Shown in pieces: positions 51,601 to 63,600 of a stretch of 64,000 nt of DNA. The notes beneath the pieces are model-generated. The model saw nothing but the letters and a program-made list of their open reading frames with translations. It had not been told where the DNA came from and did no database searches. Within the stretch, counting starts at the first letter, position 1. Each line of letters opens with the position of its first letter. Origin of the DNA: Trichostrongylus colubriformis (Eukaryota; Nematoda; Chromadorea; Rhabditida; Trichostrongylidae); NCBI GenBank assembly GCA_963978905.1, contig OZ022261.1:1241992-1305991 (forward strand), in the 5' to 3' direction. A program made the position numbers and the translations under genes.

Positions 51601-54600
51601 ACGGCCAAGGCGGCCGTTCTCGGTTCACCGTGGGGCCGTGCCAAATAGCTCGGAATAAGGCGTCTTTTTTTCCACTCTACTGTCACACCTGCGCTGTTTG
51701 TAGTGCAGAGTGTCTTCGAGACGCTTCAATACACAGCATCGAATCAAAGACCTCGAAGAAGCGACAGAATTTTCAACGTTGTCCAGGAAAGTATAAAAGT
51801 AAGCGAGATCAGGCCGGCTAGCAGCTTGTCCAAAAGACACTACATGAACTTTCTGGCTTACGAATGAGATCCCCCTTGATTGCAAGCGTCCGGCGGCGCA
51901 AGACAAAAACGAAATGGGCAAGTCTGTTGCTAGAAATATTCGGTTGACATTGTAAAAGACGCGCACAGGATCTGAACGAATGGTTTAAAGCGTCAATGAC
52001 GAAAACTTCCGAAGATAAGTCGCATCCATGTGATACGATCTTAAAATCATACATACAGTAGCACCGTCACTTGAGACTGGTCCACCCCAACCCAGTGATT
52101 TTCCATGGAAATGCAAGCAACTAATTGTCTGGTATCTTTACAGTTCCGTTGAGATAATCCGACCGAAGAGACCAAGTTCTGGACAACCCGAGGCAAGGCA
52201 TCGTGGAAGGCGAGAACGGTGTGTGATTTTTTGGTTTTTAATAATCACCTTCTCATCAGATCTACTGGTTTTTGAGAATGGTAAGCAGAAGTACATAGAT
52301 TGCCACCTGTTGCACTCCACATATTGGGTTGGTGAAGATTATCGTACCATCTTTATTCAACACATTTTTTTGTCAGAAAGCAGAGTTTTTTTGTAGTAAT
52401 ATGTACAACATGCTCTTTCTGGTAGGCTATTGGTTTGTGCCATTTAGCTAGAATCAGCTATTCAATAGTAAAAATTGTGAAGGCGGTTATCAAGGCCCCT
52501 AGTGTAGCTGAAATGTCAAAGTGTGCCCTTCGGATTTACTCAAAGCTGATCGGGAAGATGGGATTCTATTGGCATAAGGAGACTCGACAATAAAGCCGCC
52601 ATCTGAAGCTCCGTAAACTTTTCAACAATGCTATACGTAGGCATCTTTTATCAGGATATAAGTGTGCGTTGCGGCTGTCAAATACTTACAACGAGCGACA
52701 AGTTCACTGTTGGTTCCGTGGTGAATTGGCCCTATTCACAACGGAATCAGCTGAGAACTTTTCTGTAATATCCCTGCTACATATCATATATACTATAAAA
52801 CGCTTCATCTGTCTGTACGTCCGTCCCTGCGTCCATCCGTTCGTCCGTGTGTCACGAAAATTGGTATCATGTGAAAAACGACCTGTGGAGATGGGGACAA
52901 GTGTGGTATGCATAAGGCGTGGGACAAGAATTGAAGACCACACATGGACCAAGTTCGTCTACACTGGGCGGGGCGTGCACTGGAATGTTTCGTTCTAAGA
53001 CTGAAAATTGATAATTGGGTGTAATGTGTCCCGAACAACTTTTCTATCATCTCGTTGCTTCAAAAAATTCTTCGTGGCAATTTTGGATTATCAGCGTTCA
53101 AGTTCATCAGAAGCGTTAGTTTCCGCTTTGTTTTTAGGGGCAGCAAAAGATCACTGCATACACGTATGTTTTTCGCACTGATTCCATTCATCCATTCTAT
53201 CCAAAACGCAAAGATCATTTGCTGTTTGACAACAGAGGAAAACTATTGTGTCTATGACTTACCTATATACTTTTTCCTATACAAGTTTTTTTTACAGGTT
53301 GGGTACGGATACTAGTAGTGGATCAAGCCGGTCGAAAAAAACTACGTCGTCAGCAAGTAATGTACAGAAGCATCTGCCGAAGTATATACAGTCGTTGTTC
53401 CGTGGGCGAATGAGTACCGATCCATGCAAACGCCATATGAGGAGTCAGATTATCACATTTGGAGGTCGGGTGCATTTCAGTTACATTCAACAGTCACCCT
53501 TTTCAGAAGGTTCCAACGAAAGCAATGCGAGCAGCTCTGCTGCCGTCCTGGAGTTCACTCGCCAGCTCCAAAACTACCCGCTGACAAAAAAGGAAATGGA
53601 AAGGCAGAACATGTGCTGTATCGATGATAAGCAGGATTCACCTCGTTCAAAGGCACGATATGGGGAATATGTTCATCTTCCTGAGCTCGAAATTCAAGGA
53701 GCATCACCACCGAGGTTGAGTTCATTGCAGTAACAGATGAAGTAACAGAGAAATTCCATCAACATATAAATTTGATGAAGATCTCCTGGACTACCTGGAA
53801 CAGTGTTCGATGACACGCAGCTACTGATTGACTGCAGACGGCCTTCTAGTCCTCAAGCCATTCCTGGTCTACCACTGGTTTGTGAAACGACTGCTAATTC
53901 AAATATCATTGGTACAAATTGTTTTGACTTCAGATTGAAATAAGACGACCATCAGCAGTGTCACAGTTCGAGTTCGGGTACTTTGTCAACTCCCCGGAGT
54001 TGACAGATCGTGAGGTGGTTTTCGAATTTTGAATTATTCTTACACTGAATTTTTGAGAGAAACAGTGAAATTGAGGAAGCGTATTCAGATGTCTGATTGC
54101 ACGCCTTTGCTCTTGATGGGAGGCCCAGCACAGGCCGACAGTCGAAAAAGCTCCGATGGTACTGCATAAATGATTCTAACTTTCTTCTTTGTCTTTTCTT
54201 CTTTGTCTTAGAAAAAGGAAGAGTTAAGAAAAGATGTGTCAATTGACAACCGTCAAATGAGTTCGGAGTGGGCTATCTGCTTGACAATGAATTTATATGA
54301 AGCATTAGGATATCCGAAAATTCCCGACTCATTTTGACCACATGCTAACCAGATCGTGTCTGTGTATGGGAGTACAAAAGGTGTAAGCCTAATTTTACAA
54401 GTTGTCCTATTGAAAAAAATATTTAGTCGTTTTAATGGCATGTAGGGTTTATGACTTTACTGTCGATCCACTGGAAAGATGTAGCATTTTTGAGAGACAT
54501 CTCTGGGAGAATGGTCAAGCCGAGCTTCTTCCGTGATTTCGCAGAGATCTTCTCGTTCAAGTGCAGGAATGCGCCTCTCTACATTTTCAGGAGGTGCTCT

Positions 54601-57600
54601 TTTTCTCTCTTCCTATCACTAGAGGTGGTTGCGAAAGGCGCGCAGCAACAGATCTCCATTGGTACTTTTTCAGGCACAAGTATTGCGTCTGATAACTCGG
54701 GACCGTTCCTCTTTAGTTTTGTTTTACGTAAAAGAGCATCGACAATAGGTACACGGATACCTATACCACGTCGTGCGCTGTCCAGATCATCCGGAGACAG
54801 TCTGAGGGTCCCGGATCGCGATGCAAGTTGCTTTTTTCCACTGATCTCAGGTGACTAATTTTTCGTTTCTCAAAATTCACTACTTCAGAGTCCCCTCCAC
54901 TTCTCATCCGCGACTGAAGTGAATCCTGACTTTCACTGTTTTGCACAGCTAATACTCAACCTGCTAGCCCTACACACTAGAAGGTGAGCTCTATTTCCTC
55001 ATTTATCTTCATTCCCTATCGCATCTTGTTATGGTCCTACATGGCAAATAGATAAGCATATGTCGTGGAACTAGGTATGTGTTGTGATGCGCTGATTTCC
55101 TTTCTAATTTGTGTGTCTACAAAGCGATCCCTCAAATGCTATTGTCGTAGACAAGTATTTATACGTGTATTCATTCGTAAAAGTGAAATACTGGGTTGGA
55201 GATTGAGTCTTTGGAGATTTCCATTTTCGAAGAAACCTATGTTTCCAACAATTATTTCGAAAAAAATTCACCATACATAATTTTCCATTAGCGCTCAAAG
55301 TCTCGTAACCTCCTTCAGGGTGTGATGGGCTGGAAAGTAATTGTCAGTTAATATGCGAATTTTCATCGCGAGTTCCTGTTTGAATCATATATGCATTGAA
55401 TATAAGGGATGACGAGCCCCCACGTTTCTGTTCGCTGGCGACCACTATATTTCCAAACTCGTATTATATTCGCGATAGGTTGTGCCTCCATCCCTTAACA
55501 AACATGGTAAAGAGGACCAATATTAGGTGGATCTTTGTAATAGGATATTACCAGAATACTTTTGCAAGTTATACTTTTTCATACACTAATTAATACCTGA
55601 TGAACACACGGCTCGAACTGCGGGAATTAACCGCGATAAATCAGCAGGGCGGTCACTTCGAGCATCCCTTGCAGCATTCATGATGTTTATAAGTGACTGC
55701 GCGATGAAAAGAAGACGCCCAAGGGAATCCGATCGCGCACTCAGTACATTTATTCTTCCAGGAACGAAGTCGTGATATCTGCAGTAAAGGAATGCTCCTG
55801 TACTCTCAAGCAGATCATGAGCTCCCCCCAACATCCAAGCATCAAAAACTGGTAATTATTAACATTTTAGCAAAGCTTCAGCAGCTGTCAAGCTTGTCTC
55901 TTACAGGTGCTCTGGGATTTTGCAGTCAATTGGAGTCCATGTGGTAAGTGTTGGAAATATGGCATTTGAACCATGTTCGTTGTTTGAAGTTCATGTGCAA
56001 CAAAACAATGGCAGCTCTGCTTTCCCCTCTTATTCTTCGTGTAGCATATCGTGTACCTGACACTATATGTGTGGGTAATCCGCTTCAAATATTCTATCCT
56101 ACGTCAGCTAACGGCAAAGGTGGTTAAATCATAAAGAAAAGGGGTGCGTTTCGGGAGGACAGCAAGGCTATGTCGCCATACGCTAGGCCTCGCCACTGAG
56201 CGCATACAAGAGTAATGTGGCGATGTCCTGGACTCTTTAACGTGCTTCCCAACACCCTAGTTGACACGGTAAAAGGCTTGCTTAAAGGAATCGTTCACGG
56301 AAAATGAGTTTTTGTGTTACCCATATATTTATGTTGTGTTGGCCTAATGTTGGCCTCATGCAAAATTTCACGCGATACAGCACCACAAAGTGCGGTCCCA
56401 GTGGGCGGGGCTTCCGTGTAAAAGCCTCGTAGCGCCTCCGCCGTGGTCTGAGACGCATTGTCCGTTCCCAACGGCGGCGGAAGACGGGACGAGGCCTTTA
56501 CACGGAGACCCCGCCCACTGGGACCGCACTTTGTGGTGCTGTATCTCAGCCAGATTCACATTTTTTCGCGTGGAATTTCGCCTGAGGCCAACATTAGGCA
56601 AATACAACATAAATATATGGGTGACACAAAAACTCATTTTCCGTGGACGATCCCTTCAATCCATGACGAAGAGCTTGCATGAGTACAACTAACCATACGG
56701 AAGTAAAAAAAATGTGTTCTTTGAAGCATGGTGTTATTCTCTGGGCGATTTTTATTGCTTTATGGTGTTATTCCAAATGCGAAAGGGGAAACGTTGTACG
56801 ATGATGAACTGGAACTGTCAATGTAGGCTTGAAAGAACAGGAGTTCCACTCAAAGGTGCAAAAAGAATTATTGCCAGTTCTCAAAGAAGAGCTGATCACT
56901 TGCTAACAAAAGGCAAACTTTATACAGAACACAGAAAGGAGCTTGCAGAACCTAGACGAATACTGTGCTAAAGCATCGATCCAGCGCAAAGCGTCAATTA
57001 TCCGAAAATTATGATTGTATTCGAGTTTGCCTATTCCTGTACAGCTTGAAAGCTGGACACCTCCGATTAGGATACTCGTCAGATCCTTCTCTTTGCGTTT
57101 GTGTATGGTTCCAGTTATGGCTGAAAAACCAATGGCAAATGTAGTCTCGCGCTACTTTATGTGCATCCAGTTTGGTAAATCGAAATAATGATCGTCTTAT
57201 TGTAAGCATCAGGCATCGAAAAGATGAGCTACATTTATAAATTACCTATTTCAGCTGCAAGGAGAGTCTCTTACAGCAGAGAATCATGAGCAGATTAACG
57301 AGGAATATCTGGAAGTGAGTTTGGTTAGCGTGGGTTTCATCTGAGAGGCCGCTACTCCTGCAGGATCGGACAGCGTGCTTCACACAGCCTTCTCGTCTTC
57401 ACCGTGAACATGTCTACTACATTTTCAGCTTCAAGATCAGGTGACGTCGGGATCCTTACCATGTCCGAGAGAAGAAGCCGCCTACTTGGCGAGCATACAG
57501 CTGTGCATTGATGAACAGTGGCCTAGCAACAAACGTACGCAGACCATCCGTAGGCATCTCCTCAAAGGACAATTTGGTGAGTCACATCGACCTCTACCTA

Positions 57601-60600
57601 CCGTTCACTGTGGCTAACTGTTGCAACACAGGCCGCATTCGTGATCTGGCGCAGAAAATCATGGTCACACCTTGGGAAGTTGATCAAAATCTCTACTGTA
57701 CTCCACCACGATTTCCATTCCAGTCACAAAACAGGTATGTTGCCAGCAGTACCCGGTCGTAAAAAGAAATCAAATAACATAGGTTTTACAAAAGTGATAT
57801 TTCAGAAACACCTCAAGTGTTTTCAACATGTTTCCAACACAAAAACAATCCCACTCTGGGAATTTTTTCATTGAACTTTTTCCAAAGCACTTTTCCCATG
57901 GCATCGCATGCGCCGACAAAGTGCATCCTTCCACGCTGCCCGTAAAGCCAAAAAAACCCGCTGTTGTAATGAGTTAAAATATAATAGAACAATAGAAAAA
58001 TAGTCATCAAAGGAAAAAGCAGAGAAGGGAAAGAGGGAGAGTTGATAAAAATGTTCAATGTCACTTCCAGCACCTCATCTAAAGTGATCCAAAAATGGAT
58101 ACGTATTGCCCGATATCTCATCAGTGCACTTTATCAAAGCTCAGCTATCAGCTTATCTGCGCTGCTGGGAGCAAAGCAATCTCAAATATCAGCTAAAACC
58201 AGTAGCAGGGCCCTCTTCGCCTTCTAGAAAGCTCGATCATGCGAATAAAGCGCCAGATGTGGGACATGTTTCCATTACCGATGACAGCATCCTATGAATA
58301 CATCCCAAATGTAATTCATTGCAACTCAGTAGTTAACTCGGTATCACAAGTATTACGAGAACAATGTCTCTCATATACAACGATTAATGGTGAAACAATC
58401 ACTGGCAGTTGAGCTGGCACCCTCCATTGGTGACTAATAAACTCGTGGTTCAAGAAATATGGCTGTTTTCTTTTATCATGTGCAAGTGGTGACTACTCCT
58501 GCAAATCCTCCCCAGAAGAACGCACCCGAACTAGCAACGCAGTGCTCGATTGCAAACATGCCAAGACTGCACAAAAGCCACTTTCATAATTATTCGAGAG
58601 AGGACTTAGTTGTGTATGGTAATTTAAAGTGATTTTATCTATCAACAGGAAGCTTGTAAAGTTTACCAAGTGGTGACAAACATATTTTTTCCACCAAAAG
58701 GTCAGCTAAAGACAACTCAGTAGTAGTGATACTTTATGCTTGAATTTCATTCTAACGGTATACAGAATTTCTGACTCCTTATCTTTGTGATGATTACCTA
58801 TTTCAACTACCATTTCCCACTGTCACCAACAACTTCTAATGTATTCAGACACTTGTTCACTGCGAACATATGTAGTTGCAAGTTGTAGGTTTTCTCGTAA
58901 AACGCAAACTCTTCAAATCATCTCTCCTTTCCTACATAATTACATTCCCTCCGGAAAAAATTTGTAGAAGTTTTCCTCATTCATTAGAGGGGAGATACCG
59001 TAAAAGTTTTCTGTCTCATTAAGTAACAAGTGATGTTTTTTGTAAATCGTTCCACTGCATTTTAAATCATTGTCTTGTTCAAGCACCCAAAATACCGTGG
59101 ATGAAGCTCCTCATCGACCTCGTACGCCGGCGTTATTGCGATGTATCACCAACACAGAAAGTCTCATGTCTGAAGAGGTACAATTTACTGTTTTCATATA
59201 GCACTTAGAATAGACAGCAAACCCTGGCCTTCTAGCCTTTATACCCTTGGTAACTGGATTATGACAAGTAGGAGAGATTTTTACCAAGTTACCATTACAG
59301 AGAGGCAAGGTGAAAAGTCAGCACTTCACGCCTCCATCTACAGTACCTTTCATAATTCTGAAATTTAAACGTTGCAAAATTCCATAAATGTTGAAAAGGC
59401 CTATCCACTGTTCCCAAGGGAGAATCTCAGTCATAGTCCCTAGAAATTCGCTGCTATCCCATTCCTGACCACTTTTTCTTCAGGAAACCACTTGTGATCA
59501 CTCTCGCTCATAGTACGAACTTCTACAGTTTATCATCCATAGCTAAGTCCTCTGTACTTGCTGGACATCGCCGTTTCCTTTTATTCTGGTCGCTCTCTGC
59601 CTTGACCTTCAATTTGTTAAAACCACTCATGATGACCCCTGCTTCATTTTTTCAGACGATGCCCTCGTTTTCCAAACATTTGTTCATACCAACGTAGCTT
59701 CTGTTGATTTCTCACTTGCAGCTGGACATGAGCCATGTATGTGAACGCTATGACGTTCGCGATCCTGTTCAGTCGCGTCCATTCCAGTATCCTTGCTTCA
59801 GCTATGTATGAGCAGGTAGTCTTCCGGGACGTGTGTCGGTACACCATGCCCTGGAGCACCACTGATTGTAAAGATCCCTGAAGCCATCTTTATTTCATTC
59901 GCATTGAAGCTACATATTCAAGCCGTCACTGCCTAATCCACGATATCTTGATATAGCTAAGTCATTGGAGGTCCTCAACCTTTTGAAACCTCTCCAGAGC
60001 TCTCCAAGAATGGCTTCTGCATCCCTCGGAGCCCCGGAACTTTGCTCCTTGACGTCAACTTTCCAGTCACGCATTTTGTCTTCCTTTTAACATACACTGT
60101 AACAGAGGCCGTTCCTGGTCAGTGCTTGCAAGGTTCTATCCTCATCAGTCTGAAATCACCACGTTGGTGGTCATCACTCCTTCGGTCACTGATGGTCACA
60201 CTATCATCGAATGTATTCTAACAAATACATGAATGAGACATCCTTCCGCCCCTGCCCTTCCCCCAGTGGTGTAGCTGGTCTGGATGGTCTAATTGGTCAA
60301 TCTTCTCCGTGCATTTAACCTCGCCACGACTTATGAATTCCTTTACTTCATTACAATCACCGGAATCATACACAAAAACACATGGCGATTTGCTTATGCT
60401 GTGTAACGCAAGACCAGAGCGAAGGAGTTGTATCGGAAATTGCAACCGACACGCAGTTTCATGCATTTTGTTTTGTCTTTGAAATACACTAGCATGCGAT
60501 AATCCGATGTGGTAACACTAAGGGTTTCAAATGGTTAAGGTCACTACTGAATAAGGAGAAGAGTGCGGTCACCATCTGCCCTTTATATCAAGCGACAGCC

Positions 60601-63600
60601 CTTAGCGCTACTGTACCTAGAAGCAGAATTGATGATAAGGACAAAATATGAGAATAGATGGGAAATCCTTAAACAGGCCCAATCTTCATAAATACGGTCC
60701 ACGATACCATTCTCCATATGCAGCTCGTTATGTTGCGTAGGTAGCTATGTAGACTTCACCTTGCTGCGAGTAATCCCGCTATATTGTTCGCTGTCTGGGT
60801 AAAGTCCTAATCCACGAAGCACATAAACCATATGTGATTTCAGGTGCAAGCCCAGTGTCTTCCCCCTGATCTCCGTGGTGACCGACGAGCAGTGAAGCTT
60901 GTTCAGGTATTCTGTTTTTTGCTGTTCTGGAACAAGTACTTGAAAAGATTACCTTGTGTAATGCATTCGAGTGTATTTCAGGAACGTAAACGTAAATTGT
61001 TCCACAGCCAGGTTTATGAAAGTGAGATCGGAATGAAAAAATTGTACATACAGGTGAGTTGATATCTAGTATGTTGTGTAATCGTGTATTGTAAATTCTG
61101 CAGATTGGTATGTCTGCGTAGTGTTTGTTATAACCTTAAAAACAATCTGAGGAGTTGTGACCAAGTTCGGGCTGGATAGCAGTTCATTTGTCGGGCGAGT
61201 TGCCGGCGAACAGCGCTCGCGACCGGCTCATTAAGCCCCTCGCCCGTCTGCAGTCCACTCCTGGCTAGTGACGCAGAGGGGTAGGAGGGAGAGAGAAGGT
61301 TGTCGAGTTCCGATTTTTCGGTTTTTTTCGTTCTCTCTCCTGTTACACTCATAAGCACCCCTGCTTTCATATTCCACAATCTGCCAAACTTACCTTTCTG
61401 GTGTCTTTGAGATGTACGTAGCACACTTTCACTGCATCTGGGTGGCGGTAACAACGAATTTTCATGATAGGAATTGAGCATGACCTATCTGGAAGTGATG
61501 ACATCAAAGGATGTCGTCGTAGAAAAAAAAAATGGAACTCGGATATCTGTGACTGTTCACTATCACTACGCACTAAAAGAAAAGGCATGAAATCGGCCTA
61601 AGTTCCACGTAATCTGTTATTCCAGGGCATTCCAAGTATCATGTAATTGGGGCCCTGGGCATTTCACAGGAAGTAAGACGTTTTATTCTCTAGCTCACTT
61701 GAATTATGTATCCATAGGTTTTTCAATCGTAGCTCGTGTACTTCCGGGCGAAGGGCATCGAGCAGCTGCCCAGTCGTTGGGCGTAAGTGGAAGAAGGCAA
61801 CGGTGAATATATTGTCTACATGCATAGTATATCTGAAAGCTTTCCTGATTTTCTCTTAGTTTCAAGACTGCTTTGGAACCGAGTAATGGATTTTTGTTGT
61901 ACGGACCGCCCATTCGGGGTGCGCTCCGCCCACTGTGCCCAGGCCTTTTTCACGACTTTCAGAACTCGTGGATGACCTTATCCCATCTTTTCCTCACGAC
62001 TGGACCATTTTCGAACCGGACGAACAGTTTTCGATCCGATGACAGAACTTTTCAGTGCACCCACCGCCCACGCGGGCGATGCTCAACTCGATTCATGTGT
62101 GCTCCTTACTTCTTGCTCCATGCCCTACCCATCCCAGACTTGTCCCCATCTCGCAGGCTGTTTTTCATGTAATACTGAAGTTCCGCTTATGACAGCAAAA
62201 GGTCCGCCCACAGTAGAAAGTCTCCTCCTTTCATAGTTCTACTCACCATTGATCACTATCCTTTTTCTGCCGATCTCCAGATCATTCTTGAAATAAATTG
62301 CTATTTTTGGAGTAGGTGTCATCCGATAATAACACGCTCTACCCTTTGTGGATGGTTCTTCGTTCATCTCATGTGTATTCAAGGACTTGGACATTGATCA
62401 TTTCTACCAATTTTTTCCTGGTCTCAAGGCTGCGTTGGAACCGAGTTACGCACCTTTGTTTTAAAGACACCAGGAGGGGGTAATTTTGGCTTACGGTAGA
62501 ACAGACGTAGTGTGGACGAGCTTGAGTGGCCGCCATTGCACAAACTCGCCAATTTGACGCCTTGGCATGGTGCCAAAAGAAGATGGTTTTAATACAGATT
62601 GGTTTTTCCCATTTAGTTTTCACTTTGTTCTTTCTTATAGGGAAAGGAGCATCGACGTCGACGCAAAGTTGCGTCTCCCCCCGACTTTATTTGACCCTCC
62701 TGAGATTTTCAGGTATAGAAATGCACAATTAAGAAGATCTATAAGTAAACAAGTAAAATATGTCACTAGAAAACATTAAAGAGGAAATAATTCAAAAATA
62801 AGATTACATCAGGCCGAAGACAAGCTTTAAAATGAACGAAGCGTGGCTCGGCCATGGATGCTTGCAGTTCGGACGGAAGCGCGCCCTGGGGGCAAATAGC
62901 GCCCTGTGGCGCGTTTTTCAACGCCCGTTTCGTTACACATTGTATCTACCGTACCCATATGTTTGTTTTCAGACGCCATTGTTTTCATAAACGTTATTCC
63001 GTCCTTGCCCCCCTCCCGGTGCCTTTAAGGACCGTCCACTTGAAGTGCGCCCCGCCCACCGTGCCCAGATCCTTTCCATGACTTTCAGGAACTCATCGCT
63101 GAGAAACTTAATCCATCTCCGCGAAATTTCCACGAAATTCCCACGGTTGTACCATATTAGAACCCAATTAACAATTTTCGCATTGAAAACGGAACATTCC
63201 AGTGCACGCTTCGCTCACCGTGGGTGGATCTTAACTTGGTATGTGTGCTCTTTACTTCTTGTCCCATGCCCAACCCATCCCTAACTTGTCTTCACCTCCA
63301 CAGGTTGTTTTTCCTATGCCTAATTTTGTGACGGGTAGTGGGACGGACGGAGGGAGGAACGGGCAGACAGAGGAAGCTTTCATATATAGTAGGGAAAATG
63401 AATAATAATAAAAAGTAGTTAAAATAATGATACTAATAAAAAAATAAATGTATCAGGCATATAAAATGCAATCTCACAAGCCGACAATTGTGTTAATTAA
63501 TTATCACATGTTTTGTGTTGTCCTCTACAGGTACATGAAAGGCGAAAAGAACGGAATTCGTGAAAGTGATTGTGAAGGAGTTCACCTGTGATTCCAGCTT

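Noticed and set aside
54451..54858. 135-codon + ORF starting MTLLSIHWKDV
   Set aside because: The VYDFTVDPLERC frame with a micro-exon fits downstream phases and looks more protein-like; kept only as an alternative.
55586..55834. 82-codon - strand ORF (LGGAHDLLESTGAF...)
   Set aside because: The + exon 55762-55851 on the other strand keeps phase with both neighbours; no second antisense exon was found.
56714..56971. 85-codon + ORF after F1 copy E as an exon
   Set aside because: Competing frames are equally open, no donor follows, and 55943 to 57255 joins in phase without it.
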